64,000 bases of DNA, taken from contig NZ_NWUO01000002.1 of NCBI RefSeq assembly GCF_002895925.1, positions 429,774-493,773 of the forward strand, read 5' to 3'. This stretch comes from Mixta theicola (lineage in GTDB: Bacteria > Pseudomonadota > Gammaproteobacteria > Enterobacterales > Enterobacteriaceae). This document shows, piece by piece, positions 29,715 to 39,539 of this stretch. A program made the translations under genes and the position numbers. The notes below the pieces were generated by a model. It had not been told where the DNA came from and did not search any database. It saw only the letters and a program-made list of their open reading frames with translations. How positions within the stretch are numbered: position 1 is the first letter of the stretch; every line of letters starts with the position of its first letter.

Positions 29715-30386
29715 ATGACCTATACCCGACCTGTACTGGCCGCGATATTTGATATGGATGGATTGCTGATCGATTCTGAACCCTTATGGGACCAGGCTGA
29801 ACTGGACATTTTTGCCACGCTCGATGTCGATCTGTCGCGCCGTAGCGAACTGCCGGATACGCTGGGCCTGCGTATCGATCAGGTGGTGCGCATGTGGTAC
29901 GAAACGCTGCCGTGGAACGGCCCCAGCCAGCAGGAGGTCACCGAGCGCATTATTACCCGCGCGATTAATCTGGTGGAAGATAAGAAACCGCTGCTGCCGG
30001 GTGTGGAGCAGGCGCTGCAGCTCTGCCAGGCGCAGGGTTTGAAAATCGGTCTGGCCTCCGCCTCACCGCTGCATATGCTGGAGAAGGTGCTGGCGCTGTT
30101 TAACCTGCGCGACTATTTCGAGGTGCTGGTTTCAGCAGAGGCGCTGCCCTTTAGCAAACCGCATCCGCAGGTTTATCTGGACGCGGCGGCGCGCCTGGGC
30201 GTCGATCCGTTAAACTGCGTAACGCTGGAAGATTCCTTTAACGGGATGATCGCTACCAAAGCGGCGCGCATGCGGTCGGTGGTGGTTCCCGCAGCGGAAT
30301 ATCGCAGCGATGCCCGCTGGTCACTGGCGGACGTTAAGCTGGATTCGCTGTTGCAGCTGTCGGCACAGCAGCTGAAAGGATATTGA
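29715..30386 (+). CDS. hxpB: Hexitol phosphatase B (HAD family)
   Basis: Cytosolic HAD phosphatase, E. coli YniC, which dephosphorylates sugar phosphates such as 2-deoxyglucose-6-phosphate and hexitol phosphates. The 223-residue protein has motif I FDMDGLLIDSEP with the nucleophile Asp, motif II LASASPLHM, the motif III Lys in PFSKPHPQVY and motif IV LEDSFNGMIA. The ATG has GGAG six bases upstream; a longer open frame upstream lacks family similarity. Confidence 0.95.
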   Translation: MTYTRPVLAAIFDMDGLLIDSEPLWDQAELDIFATLDVDLSRRSELPDTLGLRIDQVVRMWYETLPWNGPSQQEVTERIITRAINLVEDKKPLLPGVEQALQLCQAQGLKIGLASASPLHMLEKVLALFNLRDYFEVLVSAEALPFSKPHPQVYLDAAARLGVDPLNCVTLEDSFNGMIATKAARMRSVVVPAAEYRSDARWSLADVKLDSLLQLSAQQLKGY

Positions 30387-30534
30387 TTTTTGCCCTGCCT
30401 GCCTGCGCTTTGCAGGCAGGCCATTCGCCACGGCCCACGCTGCTTTTTTCTGCTGTTTCTTTCATTTATGGCGGCCGCGCCTTCCGTTAGCCCGCCATGC
30501 TTTTTTCCGCAAACATGATCCGGCGAGCAAAATA

Positions 30535-30554
30535 AATAAAACGCCATTTCATTT
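30535..30554 (+). promoter_or_regulatory. KdgR operator of kduID
   Basis: AATAAAACGCCATTTCATTT fits every position of the KdgR consensus AATRAAAYRNYRTTTYRTTT as I recall it. It lies about 90 bases before kduI, whose family is the classic KdgR target. Repression would be lifted by 2-keto-3-deoxygluconate. Confidence 0.82.
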
Positions 30555-30644
30555 TTATTGAATTCATATGTCGACCTGCCTATGATTCTGATAACGACCC
30601 GCGTAATTCTATTTTATGGGTTTCAACCTCAGAGAGGCATTGAT

Positions 30645-31481
30645 ATGCAAGTCCGTCAAAGCATCCACAGCGATCATGCCCGTCAGCTTGATACGGCTGG
30701 CTTACGGCGCGAATTTCTCATTGAGAACATTTTCGCTGCCGATAACTACACCATGACCTACAGCCATATCGACCGGATTATCATCGGCGGCGTGATGCCG
30801 GTGCGCCAGGGCGTAACCATCGGCAGCGAAGTGGGTAAACAGCTGGGCGTCAGCTATTTTCTTGAGCGGCGCGAATTAGGCGTGATCAATATTGGCGGGC
30901 CGGGCCTGATTGAGGTTGATGGCAAGGCCTGGGAAATCGGTAACCAGCAGGCGCTTTATGTCGGCATGGGCGCGCAGTCGATAGTATTTAACAGCGTGGA
31001 TGCCAGCCAGCCCGCTAAATTTTATTACAACAGCGCCCCGGCCCATACGCGTTATCCCGACAAAAAAATCACCCTTGCAGAAGCCTCGTCCACTACGCTG
31101 GGCGATCCCGCCACCAGCAACCGTCGCACCATTAATAAATTTATCGTGCCGGATGTGCTGCCAACCTGTCAGCTCACGATGGGCCTGACCAAACTGGAGG
31201 AAGGCAGCCTGTGGAATACCATGCCCTGCCATACCCACGAACGCCGTATGGAAGTCTATTTTTACTTCGATATGGATGAGGAAAATGCCGTGTTTCATAT
31301 GATGGGCCAGCCGCAGGAAACGCGTCATCTGCTGGTGCATAACGAACAGGCGGTGATTTCACCAGCCTGGTCGATTCACGCCGGCGTCGGCACCAAACGC
31401 TATACCTTTATCTGGGGTATGGTGGGTGAAAATCAGGACTTTGACGATATGGATCAGGTCAAAGTCAGCGAACTGCGTTAA
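30645..31481 (+). CDS. kduI: 4-deoxy-L-threo-5-hexosulose-uronate ketol-isomerase
   Basis: Isomerises DKI, the product of pectin or uronate oligomer cleavage, to 2,5-diketo-3-deoxygluconate. The 278-residue cupin matches E. coli KduI from [13 protein letters not shown]. The metal-binding block is [18 protein letters not shown], followed by [20 protein letters not shown]. The ATG has AGAGAGG eight bases upstream. It is the first gene of kduI-kduD behind a KdgR box. E. coli carries these genes elsewhere, so the pair is inserted here relative to that genome. Confidence 0.95.
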   Translation: MQVRQSIHSDHARQLDTAGLRREFLIENIFAADNYTMTYSHIDRIIIGGVMPVRQGVTIGSEVGKQLGVSYFLERRELGVINIGGPGLIEVDGKAWEIGNQQALYVGMGAQSIVFNSVDASQPAKFYYNSAPAHTRYPDKKITLAEASSTTLGDPATSNRRTINKFIVPDVLPTCQLTMGLTKLEEGSLWNTMPCHTHERRMEVYFYFDMDEENAVFHMMGQPQETRHLLVHNEQAVISPAWSIHAGVGTKRYTFIWGMVGENQDFDDMDQVKVSELR

Positions 31482-31503
31482 CGGCGATTACAGGAAGCAT
31501 AAA

Positions 31504-32265
31504 ATGGTACTGAATGCATTTAATCTTGCAGGGAAAGTGGCGCTGATTACCGGCTGTAATACCGGCCTGGGCCAGGGAATGGCCGTTGGACTGGCGCAGG
31601 CGGGCTGCGATATTGTCGGCGTTAACCACTCCGGCGCGAATGAGACGCCAGCGCTGGTGGCAGCGACCGGCCGCCGCTTTATCAATATTAACGCCGATCT
31701 GATGAACAGCAGCTGTATCCCGCAGGTAGTGGAACAGGCGGTTGCGGCCTGTGGCCGTATCGATATTCTGGTTAACAACGCCGGTATCATTCGGCGTCAG
31801 GATGCGATTGAATTCAGCGAGCAGAACTGGGACGACGTGATGAATATCAACAGCAAAACGGTATTCTTCCTCTCGCAGGCGGTGGCGCGTCAGTTTATCA
31901 GCCAGGGCAGCGGCGGAAAAATCATCAACATCGCCTCCATGCTCTCTTTCCAGGGCGGGATCCGTGTGCCTTCCTATACCGCCTCTAAAAGCGCGGTAAT
32001 GGGCCTGACGCGTTTGATGGCCAACGAATGGGCGGCGCACAACATTAACGTTAACGCCATTGCCCCAGGCTATATGGCAACCAACAACACCGAGCAGCTG
32101 CGTAATGATGAAGGCCGCAGTCAGGAAATTCTGGGACGCATTCCGGCCGGACGCTGGGGTAAACCTGACGATATGATGGGCCCGGTGGTTTTTCTGGCAT
32201 CAGCCGCATCTGATTATGTGAATGGCTATACGCTGGCCGTCGACGGCGGCTGGCTGGCGCGCTAG
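31504..32265 (+). CDS. kduD: 2-deoxy-D-gluconate 3-dehydrogenase
   Basis: NAD-dependent short-chain dehydrogenase that reduces 2,5-diketo-3-deoxygluconate to 2-keto-3-deoxygluconate, the step after KduI. The 253-residue length equals E. coli KduD. The cofactor motif TGCNTGLGQG is at residues 15-24, the NNAG motif follows, and the catalytic Ser/Tyr/Lys lie in IASMLSFQGG and SYTASKSAV. The ATG at 23 bases after kduI has AGGAAG upstream; the longer frame overlapping kduI is not conserved. Confidence 0.95.
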   Translation: MVLNAFNLAGKVALITGCNTGLGQGMAVGLAQAGCDIVGVNHSGANETPALVAATGRRFININADLMNSSCIPQVVEQAVAACGRIDILVNNAGIIRRQDAIEFSEQNWDDVMNINSKTVFFLSQAVARQFISQGSGGKIINIASMLSFQGGIRVPSYTASKSAVMGLTRLMANEWAAHNINVNAIAPGYMATNNTEQLRNDEGRSQEILGRIPAGRWGKPDDMMGPVVFLASAASDYVNGYTLAVDGGWLAR

Positions 32266-32352
32266 CGCTTACCAGACGGGGCCTGGCCCCGTTCGCTATT
32301 CACTTTTGGTTACAGCGTCACAACTTCCATTCTACTGGATAAATCCCCTATA

Positions 32353-32368
32353 CTGGATACATTGACAG
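32353..32368 (+). promoter_or_regulatory. LexA box of ydjM
   Basis: CTGGATACATTGACAG has the CTG-N10-CAG form. It overlaps a -10-like TATACT (32349-32354), so LexA would block transcription. A perfect inverted repeat CTGGATACAT/ATGTATCCAG spans 32353-32380, hinting at a second overlapping half-site. Confidence 0.75.
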
Positions 32369-32389
32369 TTATGTATCCAGGTTATCTTC

Positions 32390-32965
32390 ATGACGGCCGA
32401 AGGCCACGTTATTTTTGCCATCGCCAGCGCTATTTTTGCGAAGCGCGCTGAGCTAACGCCAGAGCTGGCTAACGGCGACTGGTGGCATATTATTCCGGCG
32501 GTTCTGTTGACCTGCCTGCTGCCTGATATTGATCATCCACGCTCAACGCTTGGCCAGCGTTTTCGCTGGATTTCACAGCCTGTCGCCCGGGCGTTCGGTC
32601 ATCGCGGCTTTACCCACAGTTTGCTGGCGGTGCTGGGCGGCGTGACGCTGCTGCAGTTTAACCTGCCGCACGGCTCGCCGCTGCCCGGCGATGCCATGCA
32701 CGGCATGGTATTGGGTTATCTCAGCCATATTGCTGCGGATATGCTCACGCCGGCTGGCGTGCCGCTGCTGTGGCCGTGCCGCTGGCGCTTTCGTTTCCCC
32801 ATCCTGAATACCAAATCAGGCAATCAGCTGGAGCGCCTGTTCTGTCTGGCCCTTGTCGCCGGCGCGCTGTGGTTTCCGCCCGGAATGCCGCATTTTGGCG
32901 CTGACGGCTGGCCTGCCCGCGTCATGAATAATGTTCAGATGGGCATCGATCGGCTGCTTAACTAA
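32390..32965 (+). CDS. ydjM: LexA-regulated inner-membrane metal-dependent hydrolase-like protein
   Basis: The 191-residue membrane protein belongs to the YdjM/YbcI (DUF457) family, often annotated as metal-dependent hydrolase. The conserved motifs are MTAEGHVIF, LLPDIDHPRSTLGQRF, AFGHRGFTHSLLAV and LGYLSHIAADMLTPAG; their His and Asp residues could bind metal within the membrane. It is an SOS gene in E. coli, and a LexA box lies 20-40 bases upstream here. Its role in DNA-damage response is unknown. Confidence 0.92.
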   Translation: MTAEGHVIFAIASAIFAKRAELTPELANGDWWHIIPAVLLTCLLPDIDHPRSTLGQRFRWISQPVARAFGHRGFTHSLLAVLGGVTLLQFNLPHGSPLPGDAMHGMVLGYLSHIAADMLTPAGVPLLWPCRWRFRFPILNTKSGNQLERLFCLALVAGALWFPPGMPHFGADGWPARVMNNVQMGIDRLLN

Positions 32966-33153
32966 CCGCCTGCCGGGTTTGTATACGCAACCAAACAAAA
33001 AGTTATAACCCATTCCATTCGGATCTAATAACGTCAGGTTCTGACCTGATACCATGCCGCCCATTGCGTAACACTGCGCCAATAAAAACACTTCTTCCTG
33101 CCCCACAGGCTGCGCGTTAACGCGACTGTGGGGTAATCTCATGGAGAAAAAAA

Positions 33154-34545
33154 ATGACCGTTCCACTTATTGTGAATATTTTGACGTTTATCGTCCTGCT
33201 GGTGGTGTTATCCCGGCTTGGCCGCCAGGGCTGGAGCCTGTCGAAAAAGGTACTGGTTGGTTTGATCATCGGCGTGCTGTTTGGCCTGGCGCTGCAGATA
33301 ATCTACGGTGAAAACGCAGCGGTACTGAAAGAGTCGATTAGCTGGTTTAACGTGGTGGGCAACGGTTACGTCCAGCTGCTGCAAATGATCGTGATGCCGC
33401 TGGTATTCGTGTCCATTCTCAGCGCCGTGGCACGTTTGCATAACGCCTCCTCGCTGGGGAAAATCAGCCTGCTGACCATTGGCGTATTGCTGTTTACCAC
33501 CGCTATCGCCGCGCTGGTCGGGGTATTTGTTACTACCCTGTTTGGCCTGAGCGCCGAAGGGCTGGTGCAGGGCGCGCAGGAAACCGCCCGTCTGTCGGCG
33601 ATCCAGTCTAACTATGCGGGTAAAGTGGCCGATCTCAGCGCGCCACAGATGCTGCTCTCCTTTATTCCCAAAAATCCGTTTGCCGATCTGGCCGGCGCTA
33701 ACCCTACCTCCATTATCAGCGTGGTTATTTTCGCCGCTTTCCTTGGCGTTGCCGCGCTGCAGCTGCTGAAGGATGACCGCGAGAAAGGCGAGCGCGTTCT
33801 GCAAGCGATCGATGTTTTACAGCTGTGGGTTATGAAGCTGGTACGCCTGATTATGAAGCTAACGCCGTATGGCGTGCTGGCGCTGATGACCAAAGTGGTC
33901 GCCAGCTCTAACCTGCAGGATATTATCAAGCTCGGCGGCTTTGTGGTGGCCTCTTATCTGGGCCTGGCGATAATGTTTGGCGTCCATGCCCTGCTGCTCT
34001 CGGTCAACGGCATTAATCCGCTGCGCTTTTTCCGTAAGGTCTGGCCGGTGATTACCTTTGCCTTTACCAGCCGTTCCAGCGCCGCCAGTATTCCGCTCAA
34101 TGTGGAAGCGCAGACCCAGCGTCTCGGCGTACCAGAATCTATCGCCAGCTTCTCTGCCTCATTCGGCGCCACTATCGGTCAGAACGGCTGCGCCGGTCTT
34201 TATCCGACCATGCTGGCGGTGATGGTTGCGCCGACGATGGGCATTAACCCGCTGGATCCGGTATGGATTGCTACGCTGGTTGGCATCGTTACCCTGAGCT
34301 CAGCCGGTGTGGCGGGCGTCGGCGGCGGCGCAACTTTTGCCGCGCTGATAGTGCTGCCGGCGATGGGACTCCCGGTCACGCTGGTTGCCCTGCTCATCTC
34401 TATCGAGCCGCTGATCGATATGGGCCGCACCGCGCTTAACGTCAATGGCGCGATGACGGCCGGTTCCCTCACCAGCCACTGGCTGGGACAGACGGATAAA
34501 AAGCTGCTCAATAGCGACGAGCATAGCGAACTGGCGCATCGCTAA
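33154..34545 (+). CDS. tcyP: L-cystine sodium/proton symporter TcyP
   Basis: Inner-membrane cystine importer of the dicarboxylate/amino acid:cation symporter family (E. coli YdjN). Length 463 residues is the same as E. coli. It has about ten transmembrane segments, with [16 protein letters not shown] and [16 protein letters not shown] (the two helical-hairpin regions that bind substrate) and [22 protein letters not shown] precedes the ATG by seven bases. In E. coli CysB controls it; no CysB site can be read by eye here. A strong terminator follows. Confidence 0.96.
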   Translation: MTVPLIVNILTFIVLLVVLSRLGRQGWSLSKKVLVGLIIGVLFGLALQIIYGENAAVLKESISWFNVVGNGYVQLLQMIVMPLVFVSILSAVARLHNASSLGKISLLTIGVLLFTTAIAALVGVFVTTLFGLSAEGLVQGAQETARLSAIQSNYAGKVADLSAPQMLLSFIPKNPFADLAGANPTSIISVVIFAAFLGVAALQLLKDDREKGERVLQAIDVLQLWVMKLVRLIMKLTPYGVLALMTKVVASSNLQDIIKLGGFVVASYLGLAIMFGVHALLLSVNGINPLRFFRKVWPVITFAFTSRSSAASIPLNVEAQTQRLGVPESIASFSASFGATIGQNGCAGLYPTMLAVMVAPTMGINPLDPVWIATLVGIVTLSSAGVAGVGGGATFAALIVLPAMGLPVTLVALLISIEPLIDMGRTALNVNGAMTAGSLTSHWLGQTDKKLLNSDEHSELAHR

Positions 34546-34601
34546 CGCGAGGGCGTTCTGATAGTCGGCCTGAGCCTGCTGCGCTTCAGGTCGGTCAACC
34601 G

Positions 34602-34634
34602 AATAAGGGCCGGATAATCCGGCCCTTATTTTTT
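34602..34634 (+). terminator. Terminator of tcyP
   Basis: AATAAGGGCCGGA and TCCGGCCCTTATT make a perfect 13-bp stem with loop TAA, followed by TTTT. Confidence 0.93.
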
Positions 34635-34775
34635 CCCGCCCCGGCTTCCTTACCGCCTCTTTCTCTTCGACTTTCTCAACGCGCCATAACACAAAACCCC
34701 GGAAAATCCAGGCGTGCCTAACGTGTTGTTCTATAGTTAATGGAGCCTTGAACGACACCAACAGGAGCAATGCTA

Positions 34776-37039
34776 ATGTCGAAAGAAACTGATAATAAAG
34801 AGCTGAGCCATAGCGCCCCGGCTACAGGTCCCGAATCCGCCAGGCCAGGTCTGGACTCGTTAGCGCCGGCGGATGGATCGCATCAGCCCTCAGCCGAACC
34901 GACACCGCCAGGTAAACAGCCCACCGCGCCGGGCAGCCTGAAATCGCCCACGACGCGTAACGCCAAACTCGATCAGCTGGACGCGCATCGTAAGGGCGGC
35001 GAAAACTTCCCGCTGACCACCAATCAGGGAACGCGCATCGCCAACGACCAAAACTCACTGAAGGCGGGTACGCGTGGTCCAACGCTGCTGGAAGATTTCA
35101 TCATGCGTGAAAAAATCACGCATTTTGACCATGAGCGCATACCTGAACGTATCGTGCATGCGCGCGGCTCGGCGGCGCACGGCTATTTCCAGCCCTATCG
35201 TTCGTTAAGCGAGGTCACCAAAGCGGATTTCCTGCGCGATCCCGATCGGGTAACGCCGGTGTTTGTACGCTTCTCTACGGTTCAGGGCGGCGCCGGTTCC
35301 GCCGATACCGTGCGTGATATTCGCGGCTTCGCCACCAAATTTTATACCCAGGAAGGCGTATTCGACCTGGTCGGCAACAATACGCCGGTTTTCTTTATTC
35401 AGGACGCGCATAAATTTCCTGACTTTGTCCATGCGGTGAAACCAGAGCCCCACAATGAAATCCCGCAGGGACAAAGCGCGCACGACACTTTCTGGGATTA
35501 CGTCTCTCTACAGCCGGAAACGCTGCATAACGTGACGTGGGCGATGTCCGATCGCGGCATCCCCCGCAGCTATCGCACGATGGAAGGGTTTGGTATTCAT
35601 ACGTTCCGAATGATTAATGCGGAAGGTAAAGCGACCTTTGTACGCTTTCACTGGAAGCCGGTGGCGGGCAAAGCGTCGCTGCTGTGGGACGAGGCGCAAA
35701 AGCTGACCGGCCGCGATCCTGACTTCCATCGCCGTGATTTGTGGGAAGCGATTGAAGCCGGCGATTACCCGGAATATGAGCTGGGCGTGCAGCTGATCCC
35801 GGAAGCGGACGAGTTTAAGTTTGATTTCGATCTGCTGGATGCCACCAAGCTGATCCCCGAAGAGCTGGTTCCGGTAGAGCTGATCGGTAAGATGGTGCTG
35901 AACCGCAACCCGGACAACTTCTTTGCCGAAACCGAGCAGGTGGCCTTCCATCCGGGCCATATTGTGCCGGGACTCGACTTTACTAACGATCCGCTGCTGC
36001 AGGGCCGCCTGTTTTCCTATACCGATACGCAAATCAGCCGGCTTGGCGGCCCCAACTTTCATGAAATTCCGATTAACCGTCCCGTCTGCCCTTACCATAA
36101 CTTCCAGCGTCAGGGTATGCATCGCATGGATATTGATACCAATCCAGCGAACTATGAGCCGAACTCCATCAACGATAACTGGCCGCGTGAAACGCCATCG
36201 CAGCCGCATCGTGGCGGTTTTGAAAGCTATCAGGAGCGCATTGAAGGACACAAAGTACGCGAGCGCAGCCCGTCGTTCGGCGAATATTATTCCCAGCCGC
36301 GTCTGTTCTGGCTAAGCCAGACGCCCATTGAGCAGCAGCATATTATCGAAGCTTACTCCTTCGAGCTGAGTAAGGTGCGCGCGCCTATATTCGCGAGCGC
36401 GTCGTCGATCATCTGCTGCATATTGATGTCTCGCTGGCGCACGGCGTGGCGCAAAATCTGGGCATTGCGCTGTCGGATGAGAAACTGCATACCGCGCCGC
36501 CTAAAGATGTTAACGGCCTGAAAAAGGATGCCAGCCTGAGCCTGTATGCGATATCGAACGGCAATATCAAAGGCCGTCAGGTTGCGCTGTTGCTGAGCGA
36601 CGGCGTGAAAGCCGCCGACGTGCTGGCTATTCTACAGGAGCTAAAAACGCATGGCGTTCACGCTAAGCTACTGGCACCGCATATGGGACAGGTTCGCGCC
36701 GACGATGGCTCCAGCCTGCCGGTTGACGGCACCTTTAGCGGCCTGCCTTCGGTCACGATTGATGCGGTTATCGTACCGGACGGCAATATCGATGCACTGC
36801 TGCTAAGCGGCGATGCGCGCTATTACCTGCTGGAAGCCTATAAGCATCTGAAGGTTATCGGCCTGAGCGGCGATGCGCGACGCTTTAAAGCGCAGTTTGG
36901 CCTGGGCGACGATGAGCCTGAAGAAGGGCTGGTAGAAGATGTGAAAGCGGAAGGGGTGCTGATGAGCGAGTTTATCGCCTTCCTTGGCGCGCACCGTATC
37001 TGGTCACGTAGCCAGAAAGCGCTAAGCGTACCGGCCTGA
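34776..37039 (+). CDS. katE: Catalase HPII, broken by a one-base deletion
   Basis: Stationary-phase monofunctional catalase that decomposes hydrogen peroxide. The first frame carries the catalytic His region [12 protein letters not shown], the NADPH/haem segments and the proximal Tyr in [15 protein letters not shown]. It stays in frame to [10 protein letters not shown] and then reads nonsense to 36521. The second frame resumes with [14 protein letters not shown] and contains the flavodoxin-like C-terminal domain typical of large catalases ([18 protein letters not shown]). Inserting one T at 36386/36387 (CCTATA to CCTTATA) joins both and yields about 754 residues against 753 in E. coli. The ATG with AGGAG eight bases upstream was chosen. 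It may be a sequencing error or a real null allele. Confidence 0.9.
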
Positions 37040-37090
37040 TGCTGTTGGCGGGTTATTTAGCCCGCCTTCACTTTGCTACTGAAGTGCCTG

Positions 37091-37186
37091 CTCAGGGAAT
37101 CCCGGCCGATCGTAAAGACGCACAAAACGTCATCCCTGACGGCTCGTCCCGCTTTACTCTTCTGCCTGGGTTCCCCGTGCCCTGAG
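37091..37186 (+). repeat. Intergenic structured repeat, copy B
   Basis: Outer arms CTCAGGGAATCCC and GGGTTCCCCGTGCCCTGAG pair across the element. Shared blocks with copy A (5384-5500) are GGCCGATCGTAAAGACGCA, CTGACGGCTCG and CGCTTTACTCTTCTGCCTG. The inner 9-bp hairpin of copy A is missing here. Both copies lie just after the stop of a rightward gene. Confidence 0.7.
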
Positions 37187-37203
37187 TCTTATATCGTCTG
37201 CGA

Positions 37204-37227
37204 CGGGCCGAACGGCCCGCCTTTTTT
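37204..37227 (+). terminator. Terminator downstream of katE
   Basis: CGGGCCG and CGGCCCG are followed by CCTTTTTT on the plus strand; the closing base pairs must open because only two bases separate the arms. Confidence 0.75.
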
Positions 37228-37355
37228 CTCCATGATTTTCCCGCCGTGTTAAGAAAGCGTTAAGCATGGTAACGATGCGCTAAATCGGCCGCTTCCTGCT
37301 TGTGTTTTCCCGCATTCGGGTCAATTCTGCTGTGAGTTAACGCAGGAGAATCACC

Positions 37356-37766
37356 ATGAAAAAGGTTATCGCATCGCTACTTGCCCTGACGCTAACCGCG
37401 CCGGTTGTTGCTGTAGCCCATCCGGGCGGCGGACCGGGCCCCGGCTGGCATCACGACAGCGGTCCCGGCTGGCATCACGGCGGCGGTGGCGGCTGGGGAC
37501 GCCCGGCGCCCTTCCGCTTTCTGCCGGAGGCGGCCACAGCCGTGCTGATTGGCGGCCTGACCTACTACTTGCTGAACGGCAACTATTACCAACGTCAGGG
37601 AGACACCTACGTGGTGGCAGAGCCGCCTGCAGAACGCGTTACGCTGGACAACAGAATGCGCGCGCTCGATTACAACGGGCGACGCTATTATGTGCAGGAT
37701 GGACATTACTACGAACGTAGCATCGACGGAGAATACCTTGAGGTGCCGCGTCCGCCGGGGCTGTAA
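37356..37766 (+). CDS. Small secreted Gly/His-rich protein with a YY-motif tail
   Basis: The 136-residue product has a Sec signal peptide (MKKVIASLLALTLTAPVVAV, cleavage near AHP). A Gly-Trp-His-rich linker follows with two near repeats of GPGWHH. The C-terminal domain from about residue 52 has a hydrophobic patch (AVLIGGLTYYLLNG) and repeated Tyr-Tyr pairs (NYYQRQGDTYVV, RYYVQDGHYYERS). The tail resembles the DUF6515-type proteins of the enterobacterial envelope, but I am not certain of the family. It is probably periplasmic or outer-membrane attached. It shares a bidirectional terminator with osmE. Confidence 0.7.
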   Translation: MKKVIASLLALTLTAPVVAVAHPGGGPGPGWHHDSGPGWHHGGGGGWGRPAPFRFLPEAATAVLIGGLTYYLLNGNYYQRQGDTYVVAEPPAERVTLDNRMRALDYNGRRYYVQDGHYYERSIDGEYLEVPRPPGL

Positions 37767-37792
37767 CAGGCGCAGACGTGGAGCTGAAACAG

Positions 37793-37826
37793 CGGAGGCG
37801 GCCTGAAAAGGCCGCCTCCGTTAATT
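37793..37826. terminator. Shared terminator between the YY-motif gene and osmE
   Basis: CGGAGGCGGCC and GGCCGCCTCCG form a perfect 11-bp stem around TGAAAA. The plus strand continues TTAATTTTT; the minus side lacks a long T run, so it fits the plus-strand gene best. Confidence 0.85.
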
Positions 37827-37837
37827 TTTGTCAGGCC

Positions 37838-38173
37838 TTACTGACTGGCCTGCGGATCGGTATCGTACTCTTTACAGCTCTGGAAACCGTAGTTCATAAC
37901 GCGACCGGTGTCGCTATAGCTGACAAAATAGGTCTGCGGCTTGCCGTTACGCTCGCCCAGCACGTAGGTCTGGCAGGTACCGCGCGCGTGTACCATAGTA
38001 ACTTCCGTGGACGCCGGGCCAGCAACCTGACGAACCTGATCGCGAGTCATTCCTTTTTTCACATCCTTCACGACGGGCTGAGTAACGAAACTTTCAGCGC
38101 GATCGTAAGCGGTACAACCAGATAACACCGCTAAAGCCACAGCAGCACCGATAAATCCTGTGAGTTTTTTCAT
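37838..38173 (-). CDS. osmE: Osmotically inducible lipoprotein OsmE
   Basis: The 111-residue lipoprotein has the signal [20 protein letters not shown] with lipid attachment at Cys 20. The SmpA/BamE-like fold follows, with the family block [21 protein letters not shown] and [15 protein letters not shown]. coli OsmE is 112 residues and rises at high osmolarity and in stationary phase. GAGGA lies eight bases before the chosen ATG; the frame extends 21 codons upstream without similarity. It is divergent from nadE. Confidence 0.94.
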   Translation of the reverse strand: MKKLTGFIGAAVALAVLSGCTAYDRAESFVTQPVVKDVKKGMTRDQVRQVAGPASTEVTMVHARGTCQTYVLGERNGKPQTYFVSYSDTGRVMNYGFQSCKEYDTDPQASQ

Positions 38174-38450
38174 CTGTATGTTCCTCATTGATTGTCCATG
38201 TGAAGTAATCCTGGAACATAACCACTGATTTATCAAATTTATGGCGCGGATTTATCGGCTTACAGCCAATGCCGGTTTAACGCGGCGCAGCGAGCAGTGC
38301 CAGCGTAACAAAAGCGCAAATTGTCTGAATTAACCGCGCCTGAACATTCCCCCGGGGCAAACCCGCTTGTCGTTTTGTCTGTTGCACGTTAGCTTTAACA
38401 AGATACGCATTCGTAACGAGCCAACAGGCTACTGATTTAAGGAGTGGTTT

Positions 38451-39278
38451 ATGTCACTGCAGCAGGAAATAATTAAGGCGCTGGACGTCAAGCCGACAAT
38501 CGATGCCAAACAAGAAATTCGTACCAGCGTTGAGTTTCTGAAATCCTATCTGAAAGCCTATCCCTTTTTAAAAACCCTGGTGCTGGGCATCAGCGGCGGT
38601 CAGGACTCTACCCTCTGCGGCAAACTGAGCCAGCAGGCCATAAGCGAACTGCGCGCAGAGACCGGCGATAACGCTTATCAGTTTATTGCCGTGCGTTTGC
38701 CGTATGGCGTGCAGACGGATGAAAAAGATTGTCAGGATGCGCTCAATTTTATTCAGCCCGATCGCACGCTGGTGGTGAATATTAAAGAAGCGGTGCTGGC
38801 CAGCGAGCGCGCGCTGAAGGATGCGGGCATTGAGCTTAGCGACTTTGTGCGCGGCAATGAAAAAGCGCGCGAACGCATGAAGGCGCAGTACAGCATCGCC
38901 AGCATGACCAAAGGCCTGGTGGTTGGCACCGACCATGCAGCTGAAGCGGTTACCGGCTTTTTCACGAAATATGGCGACGGCGGCACCGACATTAATCCGC
39001 TGCACCGCCTGACCAAAGGCCAGGGAAAAATGCTGCTGAAAGAGTTAGGCTGCCCGCAGCACCTCTATCTGAAGCACCCGACGGCGGATCTGGAAGATGA
39101 TCGTCCGGGCCTGCAGGATGAAGTGGCGCTGGGCGTTAGCTATGGTCAGATCGATGCCTACCTTGAAGGCCAGCAGATCGATGAATCCGCCGCCAAAATC
39201 ATTGAAGTCTGGTATCAAAAAACCGAGCATAAGCGCCGTCTGCCGCTCACCGTTTTTGACGATTACTGGAAAAAATAA
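38451..39278 (+). CDS. nadE: NH3-dependent NAD synthetase
   Basis: Last step of NAD synthesis: amidates deamido-NAD with ammonia at the expense of ATP. The 275-residue length is that of E. coli NadE. The ATP pyrophosphatase loop [10 protein letters not shown] is at residues 46-55, followed by [20 protein letters not shown], which holds the deamido-NAD and metal contacts. There is no glutaminase domain. The hairpin GAGCAGGC/GCCTGCTC follows the stop without a T run. Confidence 0.97.
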   Translation: MSLQQEIIKALDVKPTIDAKQEIRTSVEFLKSYLKAYPFLKTLVLGISGGQDSTLCGKLSQQAISELRAETGDNAYQFIAVRLPYGVQTDEKDCQDALNFIQPDRTLVVNIKEAVLASERALKDAGIELSDFVRGNEKARERMKAQYSIASMTKGLVVGTDHAAEAVTGFFTKYGDGGTDINPLHRLTKGQGKMLLKELGCPQHLYLKHPTADLEDDRPGLQDEVALGVSYGQIDAYLEGQQIDESAAKIIEVWYQKTEHKRRLPLTVFDDYWKK

Positions 39279-39508
39279 CGGTTCAACGAGCAGGCTGACG
39301 CGTGCGGCCTGCTCGCTTATGCGCAACCTTCCGGCTTAACGCCCTTCCGTCTTCATTCAGATTTTTCGTAAAATCAGGCCGCCCGTTAAACATCCCCCGT
39401 TTTCTCCTTTGTACCCAGACAAACCCGTCTGGCTGCCTTAAACGGCGCTGATAAAACCGGCAACGCGCCGTTTTTTTGCACTGTTCAAGCTCCACTCCGG
39501 CTGATAGA

Positions 39509-39524
39509 CTGGATATGCAACCAG
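39509..39524 (+). promoter_or_regulatory. LexA box of cho
   Basis: CTGGATATGCAACCAG fits CTG-N10-CAG and ends 15 bases before the start codon, so LexA would sit over the promoter or leader. cho is an SOS gene in E. coli. Confidence 0.75.
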
Positions 39525-39539
39525 TAAACGGAGTCACCT

